From Fagopyrum homotropicum (lineage: Eukaryota; Streptophyta; Magnoliopsida; Caryophyllales; Polygonaceae): a stretch of 64,000 nt of DNA. Under the pieces are notes generated by a model. That model had not been told where the DNA came from and did no database searches. It worked only from the letters and a program-made list of their open reading frames with translations. The translations under genes were made by a program, and so were the position numbers. The stretch covers positions 139,884,426 through 139,948,425 of the forward strand of contig BSWB01000004.1 in assembly GCA_033239125.1 (NCBI GenBank). Direction: 5' to 3'. Positions 37,550 to 49,671 of this stretch are shown here, piece by piece. How positions within the stretch are numbered: position 1 is the stretch's first letter; each line of letters starts with the position of its first letter.

Positions 37550-37589
37550 TTTGCTCGGGGACGAGCAAACCTTAAGTATGGGGTATTTT
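37550..37589 (+). promoter_or_regulatory. hairpin and polypurine-tract region of element A
   Basis: TTTGCTCG / CGAGCAAA with loop GGGA (37550-37569), then AAGTATGGGG at 37574-37583, six bases before the 3' LTR. The purine-rich run is in the position of the polypurine tract that primes plus-strand synthesis. Confidence 0.65.
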
Positions 37590-39360
37590 TGATAACACGA
37601 TTTATGACTTAGGTTTAGGTAATCATTTAGATAGATTTCTCACTCATTCATGTATGGATTAGCACTAGTTCACGACGTTTGCACTCAATTCATGTATTTT
37701 GTCGAGATAGACGTCTACACGGACTTTTGCATGCTTTGTAGGTATTTTGGGAGATTTACGAGCTTAATCGATACATTCGAGGATCATTCCTCGAGATGAC
37801 ACACTTCCGGACTCGTTAGGGAGTAAGCTAGGAGCAAAGGAGAACACATAGGACCTAGTTGGTGCATGCCTTGCACCAACTCATGGTCCAATGGTTCAAG
37901 GAAAGCCTCTGGAGCAAAACCACGGTCAGACACCATTCCACGGCCGTGGAACATGCCCGTGGAATCTGCCAGGACCACGTTGACAGCTGTCCCACGATCT
38001 CTTTGATGACTCTTGCTCCTAGTGGGTATTTAAAGGATCTTGCAGGCTGTAATTGGGATCTCTCCTCCTCACTTTTTGACCTATCTTCTTCCCCAAAACA
38101 CTTCTCGATTGTTGCCTCTCTTCCAAGCACCCATTGTGGGTGTTCTTGGAAGAGATTAGTGTAGATTCTTGTTTTAGAGTGAGATTAGAGTGGTTTTGAG
38201 TGAGGAGTCCATTGTTGACAACTTGGAATAGCTCTTGGAGCCTTGTAAGAATTTGGTAACTTCTATTCTATGCTTTTAATGTCTTTTCTTGGGATTGTTC
38301 TTCATTATCTACCCATGACTTGCAAGCATGCTTTATTTGTGAAGTTTGATCTTGAAATGTATATTGTTGGCTGAATAGATGTGATTCTAGGGTGAAGGAA
38401 TGATGTTTATGCTTTGGACTATGATTGTATGACTTCCATGTTAGCTTAGGATCGATTTGTGTTCGAAATCCAAACTCAGAACCAAACCACGGCCTGTTCT
38501 TCATGCTTCCACGGCCGTGGTCTTGCATGATCCACCCGTATTTTGCTCTGTTGTTCTTGAATTGAATGAATCTGGATGTTTGGATGTAGATGTGTTGAAA
38601 TCCTAGTATTTGTTGAGCTTAACCTAGCTTAGGATAACCTATTGTTAGCAACCTAATTGAGGAATGAGACCTACCCGGTGATTTCCCCTCTTAGATACCT
38701 AAGATGATGAACTGTAGGTAGTAGTGAGCCTCACAAGCCGCTATTGGATTGAGTGTGCTAGGATCGTTGCCTAAGACTTGCCTTTTCCGAGACTTACCCG
38801 GTAAGGAGGGGTTTGACCCTTAGGTAGTGACCGGTTTGTGTAGAAACCTCGTCCTTAGGTTCCTTGAGACTTACCCGGTGATAGGACCTTAGGTGCGAGA
38901 CTAGTGGAGCATGAGACTTACCCGGTAATTGCTCCCATTTGAGAAACACCCAATTCCGAACAACCACAACCTTCCTTTGACCTTTAGAAACATGAGTCCA
39001 ATGTCATAATCGGAATTCCTAATCTCTAGAGTCCGCTTTCTTACCTCTTATCTCTCATCTTTGTGTTTGTGTTTTTGTGTTTCTTGTTTGTGTTGATATA
39101 CTTGTGATCCCTGTTTGATCACCCAAAACCATCCAAAATATTGTGTTTTGCACTTTCTTTAATCCTCATCTCATCTTAGCTTAGATTTGCACTATCTTTG
39201 ATCATTGAATGACTTGATTTCACCTCAGTCCTTGTGTTCGACCTCGGAATACTCTCCTTTCTACAAAACGACCCGTACACTGCGGGTTTCGCTAGGTAGT
39301 TTAGGATTTTAGTTCGAGTTTATAAATGTAAAGCTTTTTGTGCTATTTCCTAGCGTAACA
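37590..39360 (+). repeat. 3' LTR of element A
   Basis: Same length as the 5' LTR (1771 bp), with scattered single-base differences. Ends GCGTAACA at 39360 and is followed by LINE-2 sequence. Confidence 0.95.
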
Positions 39361-39636
39361 CTCCCACTCCTCACCCACCCTCCGCACAGATCCATCTGGC
39401 TTAAATACAACATCCCAAGATGCAGCTATATCTCTTGGATTGCTAGCTACCGGAAGCTCCCCACCTTGACCAAGATTAAAAGTTGAAACCTAATTGACTC
39501 AGACACGTGTAAAACGAGATGATGTTCCTAGCGTAACACTCCCACTCCTCACCCACCTCTCTCGTTTTGGACATCATCTCCAGATGGACTAGAGTCCCTT
39601 ACCCAGCTCCATATATCAACAATCTTTGGTCCTGGT
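39361..39636 (+). pseudogene. LINE-2, middle piece (zinc-finger-like region)
   Basis: In the LINE frame this reads RSIWLKYNIPRCSYISWIAS (about 39388-39447), then LPTLTKIKS, a stop in place of tryptophan, and DTCKTR. After the 31-base copied segment (39531-39561) the LINE frame resumes with DIISRWTRVPYPAPY and NNLWSW. The Cys/His part expected between (about 20-25 residues) is missing. The piece is cut at 39636 by element B. Confidence 0.8.
39530..39561 (+). repeat. duplicated element A / LINE-2 junction
   Basis: TCCTAGCGTAACACTCCCAC and the following CTCCTCACCCACC repeat the junction of the element A 3' LTR and LINE-2 found at 39349-39379. It replaces LINE sequence rather than adding to it. 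Confidence 0.85.
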
Positions 39637-40836
39637 TGTAATAACCGAAATTTTGAAACTCCGAAAAACCGAATTTAACCGATTTCCGAAACGTCAATCT
39701 TAAATAAATGAGTACATAAATTAAAAGTAAAATAGAACGAGTATTGTTCCATCATTTTATGTGATATTAATTCACATAAAATGACGAAATCTCTTAACTG
39801 GAAATAAATTACACACTTAAAATAAGAATAATAATAAATTATAAAATACGGAAATTAATTCCGTATTATATATTTTTCCCGCACATAATTAACGAGTTAC
39901 GAGTTTCGCTTTTGATTTCATGAGATCACCGCTCAATTGGGCCAACCCTAGGCCCAAGCCATCAGCCCACTTCCTAAGCCTATCATTAACCCTAATCAAA
40001 TCCTAACCCTAATTTTAACACTAACCTAATCCTATTCTAAACATCCGCTGCCGCTTCCCTCTACGCCTCACCTTCTGAACTTCGACCCTACACCTCGGCT
40101 GCCTTCAACAGGAGAAGCGCCACACCTCTCCGTCTTCAACCGAGCCGCCGCCGAATCCTGCGCCGCCTTCCGTCGAGTCCGACGACGCCGCCTTCCAGTG
40201 TTCGCCGGCGACTGCAACCGTGGATCCCTGTCGTGGACTGCCGTGCTGCCACCGAGCCATCGACTCCGCGCAGCCCCGCTGCCCTCCTCGTCCGCCCTCC
40301 TCGTCCGCCCTCCTCGTCCGCCAGTGACAACGCCGCTAGACAGCAGTAGCAGCAACCCGCCTCTGCGCTCCAAGGAATGCACGTCTCCAAGGCCGATCTG
40401 AGCCAACCGGTGCTACAGACCCCACCGCAGGAACTACCGAGTCTCTCCGGGACCGTTACACGGGCAAGCCTTCCTCCCCTATCGAACCTCCTGCCTCTGC
40501 ACCGCTGTTGCTAATCCCCGCAAACACAGACCGCAACGAGGACCTTCGAGCAGCAGTGCTGCTGTGCTGAACCAGCCGGACCTTCCGCCAGTTGAACCGC
40601 CGCCGCTATTGCAGAAGTGCCATCCGGAAGCGAGCCGAGGAACGAAGCCTTCCGCCGACCGCTGCAGAAGACCGGTGCGAGCCACTCCAACAGGTGAGCC
40701 GGTATTTTCCTTCTTCTGTTTTCTTCAATCAGCACTGTAGTATACCTGTGGAAGAAGCTATATATATGTATATGTATATACTTTAGTGTATGTTTATGTA
40801 TATAGTGACGGGGTTGAGGAATGAGAGAATTCGTAT

Positions 40837-40916
<80 letters not shown>

Positions 40917-42344
40917 GTATATAAATATTAGACATTTGAGTAAGGTACCGTAGGGTATATATACTTATATATATAGGTACGTAAATTTATATATAAACAT
41001 ATACTTATAAGAATAAAAATAGCGTATAAAAATATAAGAATTTTGTAGGCCGAGTATATAAATATACGTATATATATATTATATGAAAATAAAAGTATAC
41101 CTAAGTGAAGTAAAGTTATACATGTGGATCGATATATATATAATCTACTCATACGAACGGGAGTTGCGGAAATGTCATGTATATATATATATATATATAA
41201 ATACCAAATGGTTACGGTTTTGATAAGAAATGGAGGTAAAGGTTAAAGTACGTACATAGGTATACATACGTTTGGAAGAGTAAAGTAATAATAGGGAAGT
41301 GAGGAGGGATTTTGGTTCTTGGAAGAGTTTTAGAGTGTAACTTATAGCTGGTGTAACCATCAAAGGGAATTGATAGTTTGCTAAATTAAACTTCGAGAAA
41401 TTACGATACCAAGGGTAAAATGGTATTTGACCATAAGAGAGCTTTTTCCGTAATTCCTTCGCATGAGGTTGGACGTTGAGATATGATGTTGATACACATG
41501 CCTTATTTGACAGGCGTTTGAGTTACCACGAGTACGGACTGTTTGAGACGCGTTAGAGAGTATTTTGACTCAGGTAAGTCCTTGCGACTTACTTAGCCAG
41601 TTTCTGGATATTAGTTGAGTGATAGTGGTTGTGTGTGCTATTTGCGTGTTTAATAATAATAACTTGCTAGGACGACTGTTATTATTACGTTTAAGGCCCA
41701 AGTGTATGTATAACGGGCCGTGACATCACTGCCCAGCTCTGACAGGAGACTGGGAGGTTCTCTATACCCAGACCAGGCAGGTACAAGGTGAGATGCATCG
41801 GATCCATTCCTGATGGTTACAAGGGGGCGGAGGCGAGGTTTGGGAATCCCTCGTGTCACAAAATAAGTATCATTAGAGTGAAAGAGTAACTTAACTCAAG
41901 ATAATAAAACAGACTTGTTTGAAAGCATGTTGGGTGTTTATATTTTATGTGTGTGTGCTACTATGATTCTGCTAATATTTAGATAACTAGCTAACGGTTC
42001 CTTTTGTTGTGTTTTTAGTTTTACTGCAGGTTAGACCAGCAGCTGAGTGATCCGGAAGTAGTGGTCAGCCGGGTCTCCGTACTCCTTAGAGTGGGGGTTG
42101 GGGGTTGTGTTTGTCTTTTCTTTCTTTTGGTTAAGACAGTTGTTCGTTTCTTTTGTTTAAGTACTTTAGGCTGCTAGAGAGTGTTGCATTCATTACCTTA
42201 AAAATACTATTTTATGAATTTCGGTTTTTCTTTATTTGTGTCTTGTTGCAAGATCCTAGTAAAATTGTTGTCAAACTCAGGTCGGGACCCATTGTGAGGT
42301 CCTAACCAGTAATGTCCCGAGTTCTGAGAATTCGGGGTGTTACA
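39637..42344 (+). repeat. 5' LTR of element B
   Basis: Contains a GC-rich part (40060-40700) with three tandem CCTCCTCGTCCG units near 40280-40322, an (AT)n run at 40841-40912, a second TA run near 41178-41198, the conserved hairpin 41732-41754 and the terminal block GGGACCCATTGTGAGGTCCT. ORFs in the GC-rich part are not protein-like. Confidence 0.95.
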
Positions 42345-42347
42345 ACA

Positions 42348-42359
42348 TGGTATCAGAGC
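42348..42359 (+). other. primer binding site (tRNA-iMet) of element B
   Basis: TGGTATCAGAGC, three bases after the LTR end, complementary to plant initiator tRNA-Met. Confidence 0.92.
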
Positions 42360-44007
42360 TCTAGGTTGGCAACAATGGCACTTGAAATCTTCTGAAAGAC
42401 CGAATAAGTTTTAAGCAGAACCCGAAAAGGGGTCTGTGTTTTAAAAAGAGAATTTTTGGTTTTCAAATGCATGCATAGTCTGGTTGGGGATAGAAAAGTA
42501 CGGCTGACCACCACTACTACCGCGGATCTCAGTTTGCTTAGTATGGACTTTAGGTTTTACTGTAGTTGGACTTTTAGCTTGTTTATAAAGATATGTTATA
42601 TAGATAGGTATATGCCGAAGATTAGTAGAATTTATAGTTACATTACGCCCTTAATGGAGATAACAGTTTGTGATCCTCATTCAGTTGACACACCTAAGTT
42701 TTTGAAGAGTGTCAACGTGAGGATTAGTATGTACATCTTATGTGCATTAGGGTAGACGAACATCGGACAAATCCTTCGAGCTTGTTGAGGAACGTCGAGA
42801 CGGAAAAGTGAAGACTCAAAGACAACACCAATTACGATGACAAGAAGAGAATTCCGAATCAACTCAACGGGATCAAATGAAGGATATACAAGAGAGTAGT
42901 TTCGGAGAAACAAGAGATGATCGCCAACTAGGGAATTGAGAAAGACAACGGAGAGGCTATTTCAAGTTGTGTAAAGTGACTTCACAGACAAATAGGATGA
43001 CGTCGAAAATTTGCCATAGACATGAAAGTCAAAAGAGAGATATAGTAGCGATCAAGAAAAGGGACATAAAATTTAAGCTCACTGACAGACTAGGAAGTGA
43101 AAGTTGATGGCAAAATCAAGGCGAAATATGATCACTCTCAACAAGCTAATTGCCACCACAATCCAGATTGATAACCGAGACAGTCAAAAGTATGGAAGTC
43201 AACACGAGATACATTATCCATCCAAATAGAAAGAATTAAAGAGCTGCAACTTGGAAGCTTACGCATTGCTAGAAAGGGAAAGGTGGATTTCACCAACGTG
43301 GAAGTGGAGTGATCTCATAGAATAGAGGAGAATTGTGACATAGACCGTGATACAACAATAACCAGCTTCTGTAAAGGCAGCATTACAAGAAACAACCAAG
43401 GAAGAAGAGTGTGTGAGAAGAGTATTGGTGAACCCGAGGGACCCCAATAACTTCCCATTCAAAAGGAATTTAAGCTAACAACACTACAAGTTCATAATAG
43501 AGAACCGCAAATAGACGATAACTCAAGTAAAAGAATCACGGAGATGTACCTACAAGCTACCCTAGAAGGATTGAAAAGTCTGTTGATGGAAGAAGAATGA
43601 TACAACTGGACTCGTAAGAGTATAACAATCTTACAAAAGTGTAGATTGTAGGAGGAGCTAATTAAAGAAGAATAAACAGAGAGACTGGAGGAAATATATT
43701 TCACCAAGTATATCAAGCCTCAAAAGAGATGGAAGAAAAGTAAGCCTATGATGTTGTAGAAGGTCAACTACATCCTACTTGGACAACTTAAAAGTTACTT
43801 GTGCGGGTTAACTAGTGATGGTTAGTTAACCGATAAGAAGAATAACCACAAGGTTATAAAAGAATTTTATCGACATCTAGTGAATTTCTTTCGGAGATCC
43901 ACGACGAAAATGGTGAAGTTAAATCAATACAAGTACTAGTAGCCTGGATGGTAACGTTAAATGAGTCCAATATGATAACTCTAATAAAGAAACTTAAGAG
44001 CAGCTCT
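42360..44007 (+). other. decayed 5' interior of element B
   Basis: Purine-rich sequence without an open frame or recognisable gag motif. The first ~100 bases match, in reverse, the sequence beside the primer site of element C (both have CTAGGTT..CAA.AATGGCACT). Confidence 0.7.
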
Positions 44008-44030
44008 CACTACAACATTAAGAAGCATTC

Positions 44031-44515
44031 ATAGCGTTTGAAAAACGCTATGGTATACATTAATAGCGTTTTTATAAACGCTATGACAGAGCCCGCTATA
44101 ATAGGGTTAAAGCTTTTCATAGCGTTTGCACAAACGCTATGAAAAAGTAGACCTATTATAGCGTTTGTAGAAACGCTATGGAAAAGTCACCAATAATAGC
44201 ATTTGTGTAAACGCTATGAAAAAGTGGACCTATTATAGCGTTTGATAAACGCTATGAAAAGTGGATCTATTATAGCGTTTGATAAACGCTTTGAAAACTT
44301 GGACCTATTATAGCGTTTGTGCAAACGCTATGAAAAAGTGGACATATTATAGTGTTTAATGAAACGTTATGGAAAAGTGGACCTATTAATAGCGTTTTCT
44401 CAAATGCAATGAAAATAATGTCATTTATAGTGTTTTATAAACACTATAAACCCAATATAGCGTTTTTGATAAACGCTATAAAACCTAACAATAGCGTTTT
44501 TTATAAATGGTATAG
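44031..44515. repeat. left subterminal palindrome array of the CACTA element
   Basis: About 13 units of ATAGCGTTT, 2-6 bases, AAACGCTAT(g/a)(a/g), roughly every 37 bases, the last few more degenerate. Subterminal repeats of CACTA elements are where the element's DNA-binding protein attaches (as TNPA in maize En/Spm). Confidence 0.9.
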
Positions 44516-44689
44516 AAACTCAATAACGACATCAGACAAAAACAACATTGTTTTGTTTCTAAGATTCAAAATGATACAAAACATGAGTTGTTTAAATCAA
44601 TTGTTTACCAAGAGAACATAGTTTGACAATACTAATCTAAAATGGATAACCATCTAATCTCATTTCATATTATAAAAACTTTGTATACT

Positions 44690-45440
44690 GGTCATGCAAT
44701 TGTTGTACCAACATCTTCAATGCACTCTAACTCAGATGTTGCCCTCCAAAGTGTTGCATCAGGAATCTCAGGTATGTCAACCCAAACTCGTACAACATTA
44801 AGACCTAAGAGAACAAAATGAACTAGCTGATTCGGATCACTTGAAGACTACCGGCCTTCGGAAACTACTTTTTCTGAGTCACTCAAATCCAATAAGTTGC
44901 ACCTTTTCTTTAAATTGTTCACAATCTAGCAAAAAAAATCAACATAATTTCATTTTCATATTATAACCAACTTAGTAAAATATAATAACAATAATATAAA
45001 TATCGGTAAAAATAATTACCGAATGAGATGATATTGTTGCACCCTCCTCTCTCTCTCTCAATTGATATTTCTTCCAAAATAACCTTATCAGCAGGTCACA
45101 CTACTTTACAATCAATAGCATCTCCAATATGTAACATGTCAGAACTTGGTCTCCACAAAAATATTTTAGTACTAATTGGTAAATTAACCAATATCATCAT
45201 GGCATTATGTGCAAGAGGAATACCATTCACAAGTATTTCGGGATCAATAGAAATCCAACGAGGATCAAGAACAGTTGTGGCAGCGATGACAGAAACACAC
45301 TCTTCCTTCTTGTGGAACATTAAGTCGCAGCTTGTTGTGATTCTTTCATGCCAATGTTGAATAACTACACCACACAACTCGCAACTTTTAATGGGTTGAA
45401 CTCTAGATTGAAGAGTATACAATAACTCACTAAGAAAACG
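44690..45440 (-). pseudogene. CACTA-associated protein remnant with two related modules
   Basis: On the minus strand two successive segments share a pattern: SIDPEILVNGIPL, then LWRPSSDMLHIGDAID and (after a TGA in place of Trp) PADKVILEE; and SSSDPNQLVHFVLLG, VRVWVDIPEIPDATLWRATS and IEDVGTT. The pattern 'DP..LV...PLG...RVWVD...ALWRP..ei..I.dA...vaWP.dKV' resembles, as I recall, a conserved module in proteins of plant CACTA elements (possibly DUF8039). Stops interrupt both copies. The upstream part from 45440 (CELCGVVIQHWHERI) is unassigned. This may be the element's own ORF or a relic of it. Confidence 0.5.
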
Positions 45441-45455
45441 AAAAAATATGTTTAC

Positions 45456-46214
45456 CTTGTAGAAAAAGGGGTTGCTTGAAGCTAAGATGGCAGAATTTAT
45501 ATGCAAAGTTTGATGTTTAACAACCGTAGAACACTTGGAATTATTGTTGTCATAAGCAGCATATATAATAAAGAAAATCATTTTATAATATTTTAGCTAC
45601 AAAATATCCAACAAATTGTTAATGCTGTTACTAGTAACAATCCCAAGTAAAAGGTAAAACTTATACTAGAATGTTATAAAAGAATGAATTGTATGCAACA
45701 ATTGATTACTTAGTGGTTTACTGCTGATAGTAGGGGTTTTCATTAGCATCTATATTTGACCCCATATTTTATACCTTTTTTTTTTCTTTCAGTGGCGGGT
45801 AGTTTATGTTCATGTATCGCTTCTTGGTTCCTTTTTTGAAATGGTAATGGTTTAGGGTTCGTTTGCAGATTAAAAATCACTAAAAATATCAACCTGCCCG
45901 CAAGTGCTCAAACTCAATTGAGGAAAATGAATCAAACCAATACAAGACTCCGGAAAGAAAGAATGAAAGATCCAAACTCCATCAAACAAGAACTTGAAAC
46001 GTATAGAAATTAACTGACCTTTTTCCTTTAGATTTCCTTTCTTTAGCTTCTTATTCGACTTCTTTTTCCTGGGCTTGGTACCACAAATGAGATCAGATCC
46101 ACAGGGATGAGACTTCAAATCGAAAGGGTCTGTAACAATCTCAACATGAAGGAGCCGATCAGAGAAATCCTTGTCATTGAATGCAAACGCCAAATCTCTC
46201 ATTTTCCCTGCCAT
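45456..46214 (-). pseudogene. captured BTB/POZ gene fragment (POB1-type), two exons
   Basis: Exon-like segment 46214-46019 (minus) begins MAGKMRDLAFAFNDKDFSDR, continues LLHVEIV and a basic KKKSNKKLKK stretch, and ends at a donor GTCAGT. After an intron of about 485 bases, segment 45533-45456 reads CSTVVKHQTLHINSAILASS and NPFFYK, then a donor GTAAAC. FAFND..FSDRLL..EI and TLHI.S.ILA..SPFFYK are the N-terminus and the start of the BTB domain of plant POB1-type BTB/POZ proteins, which recruit targets to CUL3 ubiquitin ligases. Order, spacing and splice sites are kept, so genomic DNA with its intron was captured. The rest of the BTB and BACK domains is absent. Confidence 0.8.
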
Positions 46215-46816
46215 GTAGCCAAGAAAAAGTCACATTAGAAAAAAAATGTAGTGATAAAATATGAAAAAGGGGAATTTTAAATGGTGTCTCCTAATTTAGC
46301 CTTTTCTAGATGGAGGTTCAAATTCGATATTTACTCTGTAAGGAAACACTAGAATGTTATAACGATGGAGGGGTGATTCAAAAATGTGATCTCCAGGGCA
46401 ATGGGATGGCATCACTCAACTGTTTGGGCTTTATAATCGATATGATCCCTTTTAAGGAGACATTTGGTATCAAAATCAACATAAGAGGTGGCTATAACCT
46501 ATTCCAAGTAGGACTTCTTAGGGCATTGTTTTTACAGTAACATGAACCCTACTTCAGTTGTTATGCCATAGAGATGCCAATTGTAAGATAACAAACTCGA
46601 AATGCTTGTTTCACAGCTATAAACTAAGCTAATGTGACTTCCCCCGGTAAGTGACATCCATTCCCGCAGTCACTAAATACTTGTTTCATGATCAGACCTA
46701 TCACTACTTTATTTCTTCTCACCATGCTTATTCCAATGACACTCTTGGTGATCTCTAAGAACTCTTTGTTAATGCTGTTACTAGTAACAATCCCAGGTAA
46801 AAGGTAAAACTTATAC
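45616..46816 (+). repeat. 51-bp direct repeat within the CACTA element
   Basis: TTGTTAATGCTGTTACTAGT and about 31 further bases occur at 45616-45667 and 46766-46816, with one or two differences. The repeat holds the palindrome GTTACTAGTAAC. Confidence 0.8.
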
Positions 46817-47003
46817 ATAATATTAGGAGATGCTTATTTGGAAAGTGATGTTTTGTCTAGAAAATAAAGAGAAAGAAAAGTGAATTCTACCTCCTTTGTG
46901 ATCTGAATTTTACCTTACAGATAGAGCTAATGATTCCTTTGTGATCTGAGCTAATGGCATGGACGTAATTTTTTATTTTATCTCCTTTGTGATCTGAATT
47001 TTG

Positions 47004-48929
47004 CCTGAACTTCTTGTCAGAGCTAATGATTCCAATCTCAATGTTCTTCCCTGATATTTGGCCTTCAAAGTTGTTCCAATTTTAAAGGGTTAGAGCATCA
47101 GAAACTAAATTGCAAAATATCATAAAGCAATGCATGGCTAAACCATGGTTGTTTAAGACTAAATGCAAGTGACAAAATAGTGCCTAATACATAAATATTT
47201 CTTCCAGATAGAGATCTTACCTTAATACTTTTTTGTCTAGAAAATATTGGAAAAAAAAGAGTGAATTTTACCTCCTTTGTGATCTGAATTAAATCTTACA
47301 TATAGAGATCTTACCCTAATACTTTTTTGGTAAAGGCTAAAACAGCTAATGGGTTAGGCAATTGCATCTTTCTGTTTGAGTGCTTAGAATTTTGAATTTT
47401 TATTGACATAATTCTCTGTAGAAAGATTGACAGCCACTAGTATCAAGAAGGATGAGTTTTTTCTTGGTGACATAAATAGTGTCTACAAGAGTGGAAAAGT
47501 TGCAGTTGATGTAAAAGTTGTATGTACTCAAATGTAAGTAATACTGTCTTTTTGCTATGTAAATTTTATCTTTGTTTATCTCTAGTAATACATGACTATG
47601 TAACCTAGAAGTTTTATTGTTTCTTATATATTTTTTTATCTACTATGCTTTCATGAAGTAAATTTTATCTTTCAGGTATCTACCAAGATCATTGTTGATG
47701 AATCTCTTGGGGGTCAGAACGGCTCTCAACTTTAATATTCCGGACCACAAGTAGTTATCTCGTTATCAATCTTCTAGAGCCCTTTGTGTTCTTTGTTCAA
47801 TTTGTCCTGTGGCAGGAATTTCAGGGAATTTTGATACCCTCAACAAACAATAATTTAAAATTCAGAATAAGGAATTGAAAGCAGTGAGTAGCAAAGGAAG
47901 AAAAAGTTTAGACATACTTCTACACACAGAGGCATTAAGCGATTCGAGGATGGAGGCGACTACTAGATGAGAGCCCTAAAAACTGAGGAAGAACTGATTT
48001 TGTCAGACCAATGTGCTCTATCAACTGACTTCGGTAGCATATTAGTTGGAGAATTAGAAGGGCAGAGAGTTCTTACGGTTGGTAGAAACTAGGGATAGCA
48101 TAAACCAATCAATCTTGCTCTCTTCCTACGAATAGTTGTGTTCAATATAGATAGATAGAAGTAGGCAAGATATTAGGTTAACACCCCATAAATAAAATAT
48201 TTCAAAGCAGCAATCAATAATGAATATAGTTTCAGAAAAGTCACAGTTTAGAAAAATCACAAAGTTCTATAAAAACTGAAACCAGAACAAAGAAATTCTC
48301 AGTTTATCATTGCTCTCTTCGGTAGCATATTAGCATATTAGTTGGAGAATTGGAAGGGGAGAGATATCTTATTGTTGGTAGTAACGAGGGATAGCATAAA
48401 CCAATCAATCTTGCTCTCTTCGGTAGCATATTCTACTGGTTTTCAATCCGTGATCAAGATTACTTTAGTAAAACTTGGAGCAGAATATTTTCAAATATAA
48501 TAGAAATTTTGCTTTTTTTTTTTTAGCAAATACTCATAAGAAACGTCATGTTTTCAAAGAGTGTGAAACTATAAGTATATCTTGGAACAATACTACAACT
48601 TCATCAAAATTCTCAGTGTATCATTGACAAGTTCAACATATTTAGTGCTTTCGGGTTTTCAAAGAGTGGCTTAATGCTTTCGGTCTAGATTTCGATTGCA
48701 AGAAGATCAGAAGAACCCTAACCTGAACTTCTTGTCAGAGCTAATGATTCTAATCTCAATGTTCTTCCTGATATTTGGCCTTCAAAGTTGTTCCAAATTC
48801 AAAGGGTTAGAGCATCAGAAAGTAAATTGTAAAATATCATAAAGCAATGCATAGCTAAATCTTGGTTGTTTAAGACTAAATGCAATTGACAAAATAGTGC
48901 CTATATGGCTATACATAAATATTTCTTCC
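47004..48929 (+). repeat. ~210-bp direct duplication within the CACTA element
   Basis: Segment 47004-47215 (starting CCTGAACTTCTTGTCAGAGC) recurs at 48722-48929 at roughly 95 percent identity by eye. A shorter TCCTTTGTGATCTGAATT phrase also recurs near 46888, 46980 and 47272, and a GGGATAGCATAAACCAATCA phrase near 48090 and 48388. Confidence 0.8.
47422..47751 (+). pseudogene. captured VDAC (mitochondrial porin) gene fragment, two exons
   Basis: After an acceptor TAG, segment 47422-47533 reads LTATSIKKDEFFLGDINS and VYKSGKVAVDVKV; a one-base loss then shifts the frame so that VD.YSN follows before a donor GTAAGT. The intron runs 47534-47676 (ends TTTCAG). Segment 47677-47751 reads VSTKIIVDESLG, another shift, then ALNFNIPDHK. 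This is the N-terminal quarter of a plant voltage-dependent anion channel (L.A...KK...F.GDI....K......DVKVD..SN / VSTK..VDE...G.K....F.IPDHKSGK), a beta-barrel of the mitochondrial outer membrane. The intron position between SN and VSTK looks authentic. Not functional. Confidence 0.85.
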
Positions 48930-49477
48930 CGTTACTTTAGAGTATAATCTGTATAAACATTTTGTTTATCCCAACATGATAACTTACAAGGATGTAAAGA
49001 TGTGGGCAACTATTTACAAGTACAACAGACAAAGTCCAATATTCTTCTTTAATAATCAGGCATGCCATTTATCATGACTCCTCCTATTTAGTTATATATA
49101 TAATTATATATACCTCAATGACTATAGCTAAGTTCTATCCACTTCAGAAAATGAAAGCCAAATTGTAACAACCATGAAACCTTTCTCAAGTCAGAACAGA
49201 ACACACAAATACAAACCAGAAGCTGCTCAAACAAGAAAATCATCTCCTCAAGACAAGCTTTGAGGGGTTCAGAATCAACAGCAGCCAACAACCGAAATAC
49301 GCAAAACATCTATGTATTCACCAAATTGATAATGTGACATTATTCTTGTCAGAAAGTTAACAAGGATGCATTCTAGACATGGGAGAATAATTACGAGGGA
49401 GAGGGCTGCATTCGACGAGGGAAATCAAAACGCAATTAAGGGAGACAGATTAGTACCTGGAACGGGTGGAAACCGTC

Positions 49478-49590
49478 GATTACCACCCTCGTTGACTGCA
49501 GCCCTCGCCCTCGTCGATTGCAGCCCTCGCCCTAATCGATTGCAGCCCTCGTCGATTGCAGACCTCATCCTCGTCGATTAGAGCCCTAGA
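49478..49590 (+). repeat. CCCTCGTCGATTGCAG minisatellite near the CACTA right end
   Basis: Five to six imperfect copies of CCCTCGTCGATTGCAG, some with an extra CCCTCGC, in an otherwise AT-rich element. Confidence 0.8.
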
Positions 49591-49671
49591 TGTTGTATCC
49601 GCAAGAATTCAATTTGTGACTCTGTTAAACATTTGAAGGGAAGATGAGAATAATCAGAGTTTCATCCATCC

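Larger units (their letters stand above)
32859..39360 (+). mobile_element. element A: complete non-autonomous LTR retrotransposon
   Basis: Two near-identical 1771-bp LTRs (32859-34629 and 37590-39360) with TG...CA ends surround a 2960-bp interior. The primer site matches tRNA-Asp, as in Athila/Tat-type gypsy elements. The interior has one gag-position ORF and a long noncoding tail; there is no protease, reverse transcriptase or integrase, so mobility must be supplied in trans. Flanks CTCCT (32854-32858) and CTCCC (39361-39365) are a 5-bp duplication with one change, and joining across it restores the LINE-2 frame. A solo LTR of the same family lies at 7045-8685. Confidence 0.93.

Noticed and set aside
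40060..40700. Overlapping ORFs on both strands in a GC-rich block (and its copy near 53000-53610)
   Set aside because: They are repeated in both LTRs of element B, are low-complexity, and differ in length with a tandem repeat; there is no domain.
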